In this document: one piece after another, positions 62,001 to 64,000 of the stretch
Numbering within the stretch: position 1 is the first letter of the stretch
Layout of the letters: every line of letters begins with the position of its first letter
Assembly (NCBI RefSeq): GCF_032854445.1
Contig: NC_088298.1
Coordinates: forward strand, 17,999,976-18,063,975
Reading direction: 5' to 3'
Length of the DNA: 64,000 bases
From: Liolophura sinensis
Taxonomy: Eukaryota; Mollusca; Polyplacophora; Chitonida; Chitonidae
Program-made: the position numbers and the translations under genes
The notes under the pieces: generated by a model
Told to the model about the DNA's origin: nothing
Seen by the model: only the letters and a program-made list of their open reading frames with translations
The model's database searches: none

Positions 62001-64000
62001 CACTCATTGGACGGAGGCCAGTATTATGGTTGAAGGAAACCCGGCACAGCCTTGGGAAAACCCACGGCCATACGCAGGTTGTTGTAAGTCCTTCCCACTT
62101 ACGACCAGAGAGCATAGCCAGCATGAAGTGGACTCATAGCGACTGCATTGGTGAGAGGTTCCTGTGTCATTGCGCCGTGATGACACGCTAACCACCTCGG
62201 CAAAGGGGGCCCATCATATCATTAATAAACTACAGGTGTATCCAAAATGGTTCGAACTGATATCTTACTTCTAATTCAACCTCCATAAATAAGAACAAAG
62301 GCTTTAATACACGATTGGTTCATGTGCTTAATAATCTGAAAATTAAAAAAAAAGAATGTACGCGTGGTTGGTTTAATAGTTATTCAAACGACAAATACGT
62401 CAAGTGTATTTCACTTATGCGACAGCGAAGTTAATCCAACAAGAATCCATCGGAATCCGGAAGTTTTCGGGCAAAACTCCTGACGTAAAGCCGCAACCAA
62501 AATCCTTGGGAAATTGATTCTAACAGGCCACTTGAAATGATCGTCTACTAACATAGGCTGCTTTATAAGATAATACAAATTTTTTATCGGACACCGAGAT
62601 TAAGTTAGTTGTAAGAAAAATAAATTAGTTCAGAGGAGAAAACCTCTCAACTCGTGATCTACTAAAAGGACAAATGTAAAAACAAAAATCTCCAAAACTA
62701 CAAAAAAGATCCTAGATCATTGACCAGAAATACTTAATAAAAAGTTTCTAGGAAATAGGGAAACTTACCCAGATAAATAGAATCCACTAGAAGCTTAGTT
62801 AGAGAAAACAGGGATGTAAAATACTGGACGTTATATCTGTATCTTGACAAAGGTGTGCTGGCAATGGCGTCTATTTCCTCCGTCTTGTCCAAACCTACAC
62901 CAATGGAGTATATCGTGATACCATCGTTTTTGGCCAGTACGGCCTCTGGAATGGTTGTTTCTGAATTAATTGTGGACAGCCCGTCCGTAATAAACACCAC
63001 GACGTTGGGAACGTAAGAACGCTCGCCGTTGGCGATGGAAAACATAGATTTGCGGACGATCTCCAGCGCTCTGGCCACATTACGTCCACTCCCGACACGG
63101 TATGGAATGTTTGATATTGCCTCAATGACATCAGCCTTGGAAAAATGGCGGATCATGTGGAAATGTACGGATGAGCCAAAGCTGAAAGTGAGAAGACCGA
63201 TGCGCGCAGCACCGCCATCTATATCCGCGGGCTGAATTAGTTCTTGAACAAACGCCTTCATCATTTTGAAATTTGCCTCGGTGACAGATGAAGACGTGTC
63301 GAGTACAAAGACAAGGTCAACAGGAGTGGAGGGGAATGCGACTGCAAGAAACAGATGAATGCAAACTAAAGAATAAATCACAAAAAAGTATTAATTATGG
63401 ATCATCAGTTAGATTTTTGAACATCTTACTAGAGCATAATTGATTGCCATTACAATAAATAATATTAAGTTCAGTAGATTTTACCCAAAGACTAAGACTG
63501 ATGACATCTCGTTGACCTGTTTCGATATTAATACTCATTTGAAAATGAGAACTGTATACACTTACATTATGTGTTCATCAATATCTAAGTTAATACTCCT
63601 TTCGTAGGGAATGCTTGTTAGAGCTGATATTCAGAAGTGTTGATGATAAGGAATAAACTGAGAATTACACAATATATACAATGTAATTAATATTTGGATC
63701 CTTATCCTGATTCTCAGAAATTCACAAAAATTCACAAAACATTGTTAATTTTGAAAGATAATTTTTGGGTGTTTCTTTATCGTATCTTACCGTCTTCTTG
63801 GTAATCGTTCTCTGCAAAAAAAAGGGCCAAATTATGCTTTACTAACAACTCCATATCTCTGGCTTTCAAACAATGGGCACACTGTAATATTCATTGCTTA
63901 GGTGATTCGTGTTTAACACGTATTTGACGTCAGCTTAATTGATCGTAGAGAACAAAGTGTCCGGAGTAAACCAACGATCTGGCAAGTAGCTGGCGAACTT
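1..64000 (-). CDS. Giant multi-VWA-domain, Thr/Pro-rich protein gene (partial at both ends)
   Basis: One gene spans the whole window on the minus strand. I built it from open reading frames flanked by AG acceptors and GT donors; all linked exons are phase 1-1 and join without a frame break. It contains six single-copy VWA exons on the 5' side (right), about 20 linker exons, and a 19-copy array of linker exon plus VWA exon on the 3' side (left). VWA folds are recognised from the first strand (for example DLVLILDSS), the DIDGG-x-x-RIG strand, and the GI-x-x-YGVGVG strand. VWA domains bind ligands, often through a metal ion, and are common in extracellular matrix proteins such as matrilins, collagen VI and molluscan shell or byssus proteins. 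An extracellular role is inferred. No signal peptide, membrane segment, start or stop is present, so both termini lie outside. Whether it is one transcript or two adjacent genes of the same family needs RNA data. Confidence 0.8.
1754..3405 (-). CDS. Array pair 18: exon B 3058-3405, exon A 1754-2824 (reference unit)
   Basis: This is the reference unit for the array. Exon B starts after the acceptor at 3406-3410 (TATAG here; TACAG in the other copies) and ends before a GTAAGAC donor; it encodes 116 residues rich in Thr, Pro and Glu. Exon A starts after TTTACAG at 2825-2831 and ends before GTAAGACA at 1753. It encodes 357 residues: a charged Thr/Pro linker (about 1-174) and a VWA domain (about 175-357). 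MIDAS is degenerate: the first loop is DSSDN (182-186) instead of D-x-S-x-S, the usual Thr is replaced (KANLAGAL), and the usual TDG is TGG (Asp expected at 286). The VWA ends AVFG with a split Gly/Val codon joining the next exon B. No cysteine occurs in the unit. Copy state: Lys27, Gln69, Val148. Confidence 0.93.
3558..5209 (-). CDS. Array pair 17: exon B 4862-5209, exon A 3558-4628
   Basis: Intact pair. Copy state: Lys27, Gln69, Phe148, Asn244. The short intron 3' of exon A carries the ATAAAA variant on the plus strand near 3438, one of the three-unit periodic markers. Confidence 0.92.
5362..7013 (-). CDS. Array pair 16: exon B 6666-7013, exon A 5362-6432
   Basis: Intact pair. Copy state: Gln27, Trp6 in place of Gly6 right after the Ser-Gly motif, Asp244 instead of Asn, Phe148, AGA marker. 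A private intron change (AAATCAG) lies near 6,450. Confidence 0.92.
7166..8817 (-). CDS. Array pair 15: exon B 8470-8817, exon A 7166-8236
   Basis: Intact pair. Exon A has Leu101 for Phe and Gln27. Exon B has His83 for Gln83. The intron between them carries a T at 8434 that is otherwise seen only at 31886, thirteen units away. Confidence 0.92.
8970..10621 (-). CDS. Array pair 14: exon B 10274-10621, exon A 8970-10040
   Basis: Intact pair. Copy state: Gln27, Glu69, Phe148, Asn244; ATAAAA marker in the 3' short intron near 8850. Confidence 0.92.
10774..12425 (-). CDS. Array pair 13: exon B 12078-12425, exon A 10774-11844
   Basis: Intact pair. Exon A has Leu174 for Pro just before the first VWA strand, with Lys27, Gln69, Phe148 and the AGA marker. 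Confidence 0.92.
12578..14229 (-). CDS. Array pair 12: exon B 13882-14229, exon A 12578-13648
   Basis: Intact pair. Copy state: Val148, Gln27, Gln69, and a private Glu322 to Lys change in the VWA domain (NTRKLRE). Confidence 0.92.
14382..16033 (-). CDS. Array pair 11: exon B 15686-16033, exon A 14382-15452
   Basis: Intact pair. Copy state: Lys27, Glu69, Phe148; ATAAAA marker near 14262. Confidence 0.92.
16186..17837 (-). CDS. Array pair 10: exon B 17490-17837, exon A 16186-17256
   Basis: Intact pair. Copy state: Lys27, Gln69, Asp244 and AGA marker, the same combination of Asp244 and AGA as pair 16, six units to the left. Confidence 0.92.
17990..19641 (-). CDS. Array pair 9: exon B 19294-19641, exon A 17990-19060
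   Basis: Intact pair. Copy state: Lys27, Glu69, Phe148, Asn244. Confidence 0.92.
19794..21445 (-). CDS. Array pair 8: exon B 21098-21445, exon A 19794-20864
   Basis: Intact pair. Copy state: Lys27, Glu69, Gly123 for Glu, Asp244, AGA marker; a synonymous change at 20224 in the L-R-V-G strand of the VWA domain. ATAAAA marker near 19674. Confidence 0.92.
21598..23249 (-). CDS. Array pair 7: exon B 22902-23249, exon A 21598-22668
   Basis: Intact pair. Copy state: Gln27, Glu69, Val148, Asn244. Confidence 0.92.
23402..25053 (-). CDS. Array pair 6: exon B 24706-25053, exon A 23402-24472
   Basis: Intact pair. Copy state: Gln27, Glu69, Gly123, Phe148, AGA marker; shares Gly123 with pair 8 two units away. 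ATAAAA marker near 23282; a private intron change near 24625. Confidence 0.92.
25206..26857 (-). CDS. Array pair 5: exon B 26510-26857, exon A 25206-26276
   Basis: Intact pair. Copy state: Gln27, Gln69, Phe148; private intron substitution near 26334. ATAAAA marker present, as in all pairs from here to the right end of the array. Confidence 0.92.
27010..28661 (-). CDS. Array pair 4: exon B 28314-28661, exon A 27010-28080
   Basis: Intact pair. Copy state: Gln27, Gln69, Val148; one synonymous Ser codon change at about 27530. Confidence 0.92.
28814..30465 (-). CDS. Array pair 3: exon B 30118-30465, exon A 28814-29884
   Basis: Intact pair. Copy state: Gln27, Gln69, Phe148, and private Val310 to Ile in the GIS-x-YGVG strand. 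Confidence 0.92.
30618..32269 (-). CDS. Array pair 2: exon B 31922-32269, exon A 30618-31688
   Basis: Intact pair. Copy state: Gln27, Gln69, Val148. The intron T at 31886 matches the one at 8434. Confidence 0.92.
32422..34013 (-). CDS. Array pair 1 (5'-most): hybrid exon B 33726-34013, exon A 32422-33492
   Basis: Boundary copy of the array. Exon A is complete but carries more private changes than interior copies: Glu6, Met130, Ile152, a synonymous Thr24 codon. Exon B is 288 bp (96 codons) rather than 348. Its 3' part is array sequence, but upstream of about 33,985 the sequence is unrelated to other copies and encodes EKHITPTKIA in place of the usual N-terminal third. Its acceptor is TTACTTTACTTCTAG at 34014-34028, and its phase is 1-1 like the others. 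Several extra differences cluster between 33,930 and 33,985. This is the expected look of an array edge that escapes homogenisation, and it marks the ancestral insertion point of the repeat. Confidence 0.88.
34014..36376. other. Intron, AT-rich, with one SINE
   Basis: No further exon with paired phase-1 splice sites was found. Apart from the SINE at 35,593-35,829 the stretch is AT-rich single-copy-looking DNA. Short open frames here lack splice context and conservation signals. Confidence 0.6.
35593..35829 (-). mobile_element. tRNA-derived SINE (family A)
   Basis: Full-length-looking copy. On the minus strand it begins with a G-rich end and a tRNA-like head containing TGGCTCAGTTGGTTA (box A) and, further in, TTCAAGTCCAGC (box B), and runs to a tail near AT-rich DNA. 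Related to copies at 48,920-49,177 and 61,951-62,212. Confidence 0.85.
36377..36424 (-). CDS. Small linker exon, 16 codons
   Basis: A 48-bp phase 1-1 exon with acceptor CTATTTTTAG and donor GTAAGGAA. It encodes EVATEASIDIKTLPSS plus a split Gly. The composition (Thr, Ser, Pro, acidic) matches the other linkers, and it joins cleanly in frame between the exons at 39253-39300 and 33726-34013. It is short and unsupported by homology, so it needs RNA evidence. Confidence 0.55.
37080..37600. repeat. Minisatellite, 103-bp dimer of long and short monomers
   Basis: About ten monomers of the form AACTAAGCGACGCATAACGC followed by a CATATAAAATTGTTCTAAATG spacer. A long form (about 55 bp, with TTGTAGG) alternates with a short form (about 48 bp) to give a 103-bp higher-order period over part of the array. 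Confidence 0.85.
37900..38075. mobile_element. Family A SINE fragment with an inverted SINE inserted in it
   Basis: Outer sequence CACTTACACGACGGCGGCCAG is interrupted after the next few bases and resumes at about 38,040 with GTGGGAGAAAACTGGACAG, as in an intact family A copy. The interruption ends in ATTCTTGAGCACGGCGTAAAA and an (AAAT)n tail, which is the opposite-strand end of the same family. Confidence 0.7.
39253..39300 (-). CDS. Small linker exon, 16 codons
   Basis: A 48-bp phase 1-1 exon with acceptor TTTCATGCAG and donor GTAAACG. It encodes VDRITVAKSPSPWQPT plus a split Gly, a basic, Pro-rich spacer. It lies 0.8 kb downstream of the VWA exon at 40095-40664. Frame, phase and splice sites agree with the gene model; no homology is recognised. 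Confidence 0.5.
39301..40094. repeat. Intron with (AAAT)n microsatellite
   Basis: An (AAAT)n run lies at 39,520-39,548. About 39,810-39,905 resembles a dispersed repeat (GGGGAGAACCGGATAAAAC, then ACTGACAAACTTTTCC) also hinted at 57.8 kb and at the right edge. Nothing else recognised. Confidence 0.5.
40095..40664 (-). CDS. VWA domain exon 6 of the single-copy region
   Basis: A 570-bp exon (190 codons) after acceptor TTTTCCTTCCAG and before GTAAGTCG. The VWA fold is complete: DVVLMLDTSTS opens it, followed by DINGGKVRIGVLTYS and the YAVGIGV strand, ending AVFG like the array copies. The first MIDAS loop is canonical (D-T-S-T-S), but the second Thr position is Asn (GGSNLFAG) and the usual TDG is SGG, so metal binding is probably incomplete. 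It is the closest single-copy neighbour of the array and its VWA is the best candidate progenitor. The preceding linker exon 41198-41494 is separate here but fused to the VWA in the array. Confidence 0.93.
40665..41197. other. Intron, nothing recognised
   Basis: Between VWA exon 6 and its linker exon. No repeat or further exon seen. In the array the equivalent intron does not exist. Confidence 0.6.
41198..41494 (-). CDS. Thr/Glu-rich linker exon, 99 codons
   Basis: A 297-bp phase 1-1 exon, acceptor TTAACTTACAG, donor GTAAAATAG. Its N-terminus reads GSGELLPIPDTTD, opening with the same Gly-Ser-Gly-Glu as array exon A. A later segment, IDPEHREIIQP, resembles the PEE-x-E-x-L-x-P motif of exon B and of the 319-codon linker. 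It is rich in Thr, Pro, Glu and Lys with no cysteine, consistent with an extended, possibly O-glycosylated spacer before the VWA at 40095-40664. Confidence 0.85.
41690..42646 (-). CDS. Large Thr/Pro/Glu-rich linker exon, 319 codons
   Basis: A 957-bp phase 1-1 exon between acceptor GTCTTTTTCAG and donor GTAATAAA. The whole exon is low-complexity and charged, with degenerate internal repeats such as TPDAEIVTLETVT, RPDEDIVTFERVT and SPDGEEETGDRVT. The motif IIPEERETLTPE matches MLPEEKESLEPRE of array exon B. It ends DVEDILEG, parallel to DDIEG at the end of exon B. No cysteine is seen in the stretch. I read it as a mucin-like or proteoglycan-like spacer and as a relative of the array linker. Confidence 0.88.
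42647..43155. mobile_element. Intron with degraded SINE-like fragment (about 42,962-43,075)
   Basis: TTTATTTGATTGTCGTTTAACGCC and GAAACCGAAGAACCTGGCG resemble the tail half of dispersed elements here, but the tRNA-like head is absent. The remainder is unassigned. Confidence 0.45.
43156..43725 (-). CDS. VWA domain exon 5 of the single-copy region
   Basis: A 570-bp exon (190 codons), acceptor TTTATCCGTGTCCAG, donor GTATTTG. It starts APVLPAKRDLVFLLDNS, has DIDNDKVRVGVVSYG and YGVGVGL, and ends TVFG. MIDAS loop one is DNSQH (last Ser replaced by His), the Thr position is Asn (KSNLGSG) and TDG is SGG, so the site is degenerate. Its strand sequence (WVFPAAQTARRAGITIYGVGVGLSNT) is quite close to the array VWA, so it shares recent ancestry with it. 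Confidence 0.93.
43726..44714. other. Intron, nothing recognised
   Basis: About 1 kb between VWA exon 5 and the poly-Thr exon. A short GTGACTGAAA-containing stretch near 43,883 matches the acceptor region of the exon at 45041-45085, but gives no in-frame exon. Confidence 0.5.
44715..44879 (-). CDS. Poly-Thr linker exon, 55 codons
   Basis: A 165-bp phase 1-1 exon with acceptor ATATCTATCTCAG and donor GTGTGTGG. It is mostly Thr runs built on ACA/ACG/ACT codons, with Glu and a basic tail (TPRKTFRP). This is a mucin-like O-glycosylation-prone spacer between VWA exons 4 and 5. The donor GTGTGT is weaker than its neighbours, which lowers certainty of the 3' boundary. Confidence 0.75.
45041..45085 (-). 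CDS. Small Thr/Pro linker exon, 15 codons
   Basis: A 45-bp phase 1-1 exon, acceptor CATTTCAG, donor GTAAGATC. It encodes TKSPPTTLPLTTTP, flanked by split codons. Composition and frame match the adjacent poly-Thr exon 44715-44879. Confidence 0.65.
45086..46155. repeat. Intron with partial SINE and a 104-bp tandem duplication
   Basis: 45,367-45,462 is a diverged family A SINE fragment (TATACGACGGCATCCAGC). From about 45,888 to 46,085 two imperfect copies, 104 bp apart, begin AAGGTTAATGTGTC and share a GGTCAACCGA block. No exon with matching phase is convincing. Confidence 0.6.
46156..46725 (-). CDS. VWA domain exon 4, framed by two cysteines
   Basis: A 570-bp exon (190 codons), acceptor TTCTTTTAAG, donor GTAAGTTT. 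It begins with Cys-Gly-Gly, opens the VWA with DLVFLVDSSAN, and ends SVNCG. A cysteine at each end is the classical arrangement that closes a VWA domain with a disulfide, as in vWF A1 and A3; no other VWA exon here has it. MIDAS is partial: D-S-S-A-N, Thr position Asn (DLNIANAL) and TAG in place of TDG. Confidence 0.92.
46726..47888. other. Two introns around the exon 47082-47129, nothing recognised
   Basis: Apart from the small exon no repeat or coding signal stands out in this 1.1-kb stretch. Confidence 0.5.
47082..47129 (-). CDS. Small linker exon, 16 codons
   Basis: A 48-bp phase 1-1 exon, acceptor TTTTTCTGTTCCACAG, donor GTAAGGATAC. It encodes FTDRPTGPPLERYDP between split codons; the last base C joins AT of the next exon as His, just before the Cys of VWA exon 4. 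Confidence 0.6.
47889..47924 (-). CDS. Microexon, 12 codons, Ser-Gly acidic
   Basis: A 36-bp phase 1-1 exon, acceptor TTTGCTTTCAG, donor GTAAGAC. It encodes SGDFAIEERLS after a split Asp codon, giving an acidic D-S-G-D context. It has the same length and phase as the microexon at 48392-48427, and both carry a D-F/D-I-A core. A SINE starts about 17 bp upstream of its acceptor. Confidence 0.6.
47942..48193 (-). mobile_element. tRNA-derived SINE (family B)
   Basis: Starts GTGAGTGAGTG on the plus strand, carries TTTAACGTCGTACTTAAC, and ends with the complement of a tRNA-like head (GATAGCACAGTTGGTAGAGCG on the minus strand, box A). Related to 56,557-56,850. Confidence 0.8.
48392..48427 (-). CDS. 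Microexon, 12 codons, acidic
   Basis: A 36-bp phase 1-1 exon, acceptor ATTGTTTTCAG, donor GTAAGTGC (strong). It encodes FSDIAFPTEEI between split codons. Likely a sister of the 47889-47924 microexon. Confidence 0.6.
48428..49848. other. Intron with a full SINE
   Basis: Apart from the SINE at 48,920-49,177 and an A-rich tract next to the VWA exon 3 donor, nothing is recognised. Confidence 0.55.
48920..49177 (-). mobile_element. tRNA-derived SINE (family A), full length
   Basis: Tail TTTATTTGATTGATGTTTTACG through TTCACTTAAACGATGGCG to the tRNA-like head, whose box A lies in GGCCTCCGTGGCTCATTTG on the minus strand and box B in GAGTTCAAGTCCAGC. Best-preserved copy in the window. Confidence 0.88.
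49849..50418 (-). CDS. VWA domain exon 3 of the single-copy region
   Basis: A 570-bp exon (190 codons), acceptor TTCATTCCATCAG, donor GTATTTC. It reads RDIVFLVDSSDR, then DIDGGRVRIGMLSFS and FGVAIGM, ending LVFEG. MIDAS is degenerate: D-S-S-D-R, Thr position His (KSHIAGAL), TKG for TDG. An A-rich tract (plus strand 49,821-49,840) lies directly 3' of the donor in the intron. Confidence 0.93.
50465..50565. repeat. Short tandem repeat of GAGCTTACA blocks
   Basis: Repeated GAGCTTACAGGCTCAG and GAGCTTACATACTCAG-type blocks alternate with CACACATGAGC. Partly self-complementary (CTCAGCTGAG). In the intron downstream of the candidate microexon 50909-50944. Confidence 0.6.
50909..50944 (-). CDS. Candidate microexon, 12 codons
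   Basis: A 36-bp phase 1-1 candidate, acceptor AACATTTCCAG, donor GTATGC. It encodes MHNRPIDFRIE between split Gly codons. Length and phase equal those of the two 12-codon microexons near 48 kb. An internal TAG could act as an alternative acceptor 21 bases later. Confidence 0.45.
51203..51439 (-). CDS. Poly-Thr/Pro mucin-like linker exon, 79 codons
   Basis: A 237-bp phase 1-1 exon, acceptor TTTGTGTTATGGTATAG, donor GTAGGTATAG. It is almost wholly Thr with Pro, Glu and Ala (TTTTPEPTTTAAP-type repeats) and is read from (GTT)n-like DNA on the plus strand. Such segments are typical O-glycosylated spacers. The repeat nature makes it prone to length polymorphism. Confidence 0.85.
51440..52659. other. 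Intron, nothing recognised
   Basis: AT-rich, no repeat family recognised. A 9-nt in-phase candidate near 51,610 was rejected as too short. Confidence 0.5.
52660..52710 (-). CDS. Small linker exon, 17 codons
   Basis: A 51-bp phase 1-1 exon, acceptor CTTGCTATTCAG, donor GTTGGTTT (weak). It encodes TIPEFLPEVSEIKTVT between split codons. Composition and phase fit; the poor donor lowers confidence. Confidence 0.5.
53195..53540. mobile_element. Foldback-type element built of CGATGG(T/C)ACGATG subrepeats
   Basis: Outer arms are inverted: left TATGGAAGCCGGGTAAGGCC matches, in reverse complement, the right end CTTATCCTGCTTCCATA with few changes. Inside, the left half is rich in CGATGGCACGA and the right half in TCGTGCCATCG, so most of the 345 bp can fold into a long hairpin. 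This fits a MITE or foldback element. It lies in an intron. Confidence 0.7.
53850..53900 (-). CDS. Small linker exon, 17 codons
   Basis: A 51-bp phase 1-1 exon, acceptor TTTTTTACTTTTAG, donor GTGTGGC. It encodes VQTLPPLPEETMTLAS between split codons. It resembles the TLPPTPE segment of the exon at 57642-57704. Confidence 0.55.
54331..54363 (-). CDS. Candidate microexon, 11 codons
   Basis: A 33-bp phase 1-1 candidate, acceptor TATCATTTCTATAG, donor GTAACC. It encodes CKVTTVGSVQ between split codons and would join in frame to both neighbours. It contains a cysteine, unlike most linkers. Weak evidence only. Confidence 0.3.
56325..57312. mobile_element. TIR-bearing non-autonomous element, split by a SINE
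   Basis: Ends are inverted: left ACACTGTAAAGATTACAAGG and right (reverse complement) ACACTGTAAAGAGGATTGAC, each followed by a GACTGC-CTTATAA-like stretch. The body carries many AGGGTC/GACCCT motifs. A family B SINE sits in the middle. No transposase is present. Confidence 0.6.
56557..56850 (-). mobile_element. tRNA-derived SINE (family B), inside the TIR element
   Basis: On the minus strand it begins GACCCCGATAGCACAGTTGG (box A) and continues through a GAGCGGTAGATCC, GGATCAATAC box B region; the other end is GTGTGAGTGAGCGAGTGAG. Longer than the 47,942 copy, which has an internal loss. Confidence 0.82.
57642..57704 (-). CDS. Thr/Pro linker exon, 21 codons
   Basis: A 63-bp phase 1-1 exon, acceptor ATCCTCCAAACAG, donor GTAAGCTTG (strong). 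It encodes an internally duplicated segment: TPEIRTLPP then TPEVRTLRT. Confidence 0.65.
57962..58006 (-). CDS. Pro/Thr linker exon, 15 codons
   Basis: A 45-bp phase 1-1 exon, acceptor TTTTCTATTAACAG, donor GTGAGTAT. It encodes MPPTDPPTEPPTTP, a three-fold PPT-(D/E) repeat, between split codons. Confidence 0.65.
58676..60235. repeat. Satellite-like block, 29-bp monomer with 144-bp and ~610-bp higher-order periods
   Basis: Monomer close to GTCAGTACTTATGGAAGTC ATGTCAGTGA. A longer unit containing TTGTGATTGTTGTCATACGG recurs about every 144 bp near 59,147, 59,291, 59,752, 59,896, 60,040 and 60,187. A larger segment starting near 58,763 is duplicated about 608 bp later. It fills most of the intron between VWA exon 2 and the exon at 57962-58006. 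Confidence 0.88.
60278..60844 (-). CDS. VWA domain exon 2 of the single-copy region
   Basis: A 567-bp exon (189 codons), acceptor CCTTTTGTTTCAG, donor GTAAGTG. It opens DRDIVFLLDASPT and has GAVRIGVMSYS and FTVGIGL. MIDAS loop one is D-A-S-P-T, close to canonical; the Thr position is Asn (RSNPADAL); the Asp of TDx is kept (VTDRQ). An internal pair of cysteines (MCDCF) is unusual. The satellite block begins about 40 bp beyond its donor in the intron. Confidence 0.92.
60845..61879. repeat. Introns with paralogous block and 67-bp tandem repeat
   Basis: 61,420-61,575 matches 63,556-63,720 (see findings). 61,571-61,760 is about 2.7 copies of a 67-bp unit, each framed by TTTGAACTTTGA and TCAAAGTTCA, which are inverted to each other. 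Confidence 0.75.
61229..61270 (-). CDS. Small linker exon, 14 codons
   Basis: A 42-bp phase 1-1 exon, acceptor TTTGCCCTTTTAG, donor GTGAGTTAC. It encodes DIWLPVPTSPLVH between split Gly codons. Confidence 0.5.
61880..61933 (-). CDS. Small Thr-rich linker exon, 18 codons
   Basis: A 54-bp phase 1-1 exon, acceptor CACTGTTGCAG, donor GTAAGTC. It encodes KVFISTTPQPTTVQTSS between split codons. A full SINE ends about 17 bp upstream of the acceptor, so its tail supplies the region where the branch point and pyrimidine tract should be. Confidence 0.65.
61951..62212 (-). mobile_element. tRNA-derived SINE (family A), near full length
   Basis: Runs from ATTTATTTGATTGATTTGATTG to the head end GGGGGCCC on the plus strand. 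The head is more diverged (box A altered) than in the 48.9-kb copy. It abuts the acceptor of the exon 61880-61933. Confidence 0.8.
62213..62768. other. Intron, AT-rich, possible degraded repeat
   Basis: 62,398-62,500 starts GTGTATTTCACTTATGCGACAG like a family A SINE but then diverges. No other signal. Confidence 0.4.
62769..63341 (-). CDS. VWA domain exon 1 (5'-most in window), most canonical MIDAS
   Basis: A 573-bp exon (191 codons), acceptor CTGTTTCTTGCAG, donor GTAAGTTT. It reads PVDLVFVLDTSSS, DIDGGAARIGLLTFS, FITDG and YSIGVGL. MIDAS loop one (D-T-S-S-S) and the TDG loop are both canonical; only the middle Thr is replaced (GRNVARAL). This is the VWA domain here most likely to retain metal coordination. 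Confidence 0.93.
63342..64000. other. Introns at the 5' end with paralogous block
   Basis: 63,556-63,720 is the partner of the 61.4-kb block. From about 63,895 to the edge a dispersed repeat is suggested (GGAGTAAACCAACGATCTGG, AAGTAGCTGGCGAAC). Confidence 0.5.
63791..63811 (-). CDS. Candidate microexon, 7 codons
   Basis: A 21-bp phase 1-1 exon, acceptor CCTTTTTTTTGCAG (strong tract), donor GTAAGATA. It encodes NDYQED between split codons, acidic like other microexons. Very short; only splice signals and phase support it. The gene continues past the right edge. Confidence 0.45.

Overview
The window is eukaryotic and reads as one very large, intron-rich gene on the minus strand. The gene runs off both ends, so neither the start codon and signal peptide nor the stop codon is visible. 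Dispersed tRNA-derived SINEs, with box A and box B readable on the minus strand, and the protein style (many von Willebrand factor A domains separated by Thr/Pro-rich linkers) suggest a lophotrochozoan, most likely a mollusc. That assignment is an inference. I see no convincing second gene, RNA gene, CRISPR array or prokaryotic feature.

Layout in transcription order, right to left. From 64,000 to about 39,000 lies a single-copy part with six VWA exons (62769-63341, 60278-60844, 49849-50418, 46156-46725, 43156-43725, 40095-40664). Between them are small linker exons of 7 to 21 codons and larger Thr/Pro/Glu-rich linker exons (51203-51439, 44715-44879, 41690-42646, 41198-41494). From 34,013 to position 1 lies a tandem array of a 1,804-bp unit, about 18.8 copies. 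Each unit carries a 116-codon linker exon (B) and a 357-codon exon (A) that fuses a linker to a VWA domain. Both exons are open in every copy, and the spacing is exactly 1,804 bp throughout. My exon model gives 25 VWA domains (24 complete, one cut by the edge) and roughly 10,850 codons in this window alone.

Every exon I can define has phase 1-1 boundaries and a length divisible by three. Any exon or block can therefore be duplicated or skipped without breaking the frame, and this is the architecture that allowed the array to grow. The array has higher-order structure: variant sites recur every three units on the left and every two units further right. Its metal-binding (MIDAS) residues are degraded, whereas the 5'-most VWA domain is nearly canonical.

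The product is probably a giant secreted or extracellular-matrix protein, part proteoglycan or mucin-like and part VWA. Its exact role cannot be told from sequence. Introns contain SINEs, a nested SINE, a foldback element, a TIR-bearing element split by a SINE, minisatellites and a 1.5-kb satellite-like block.
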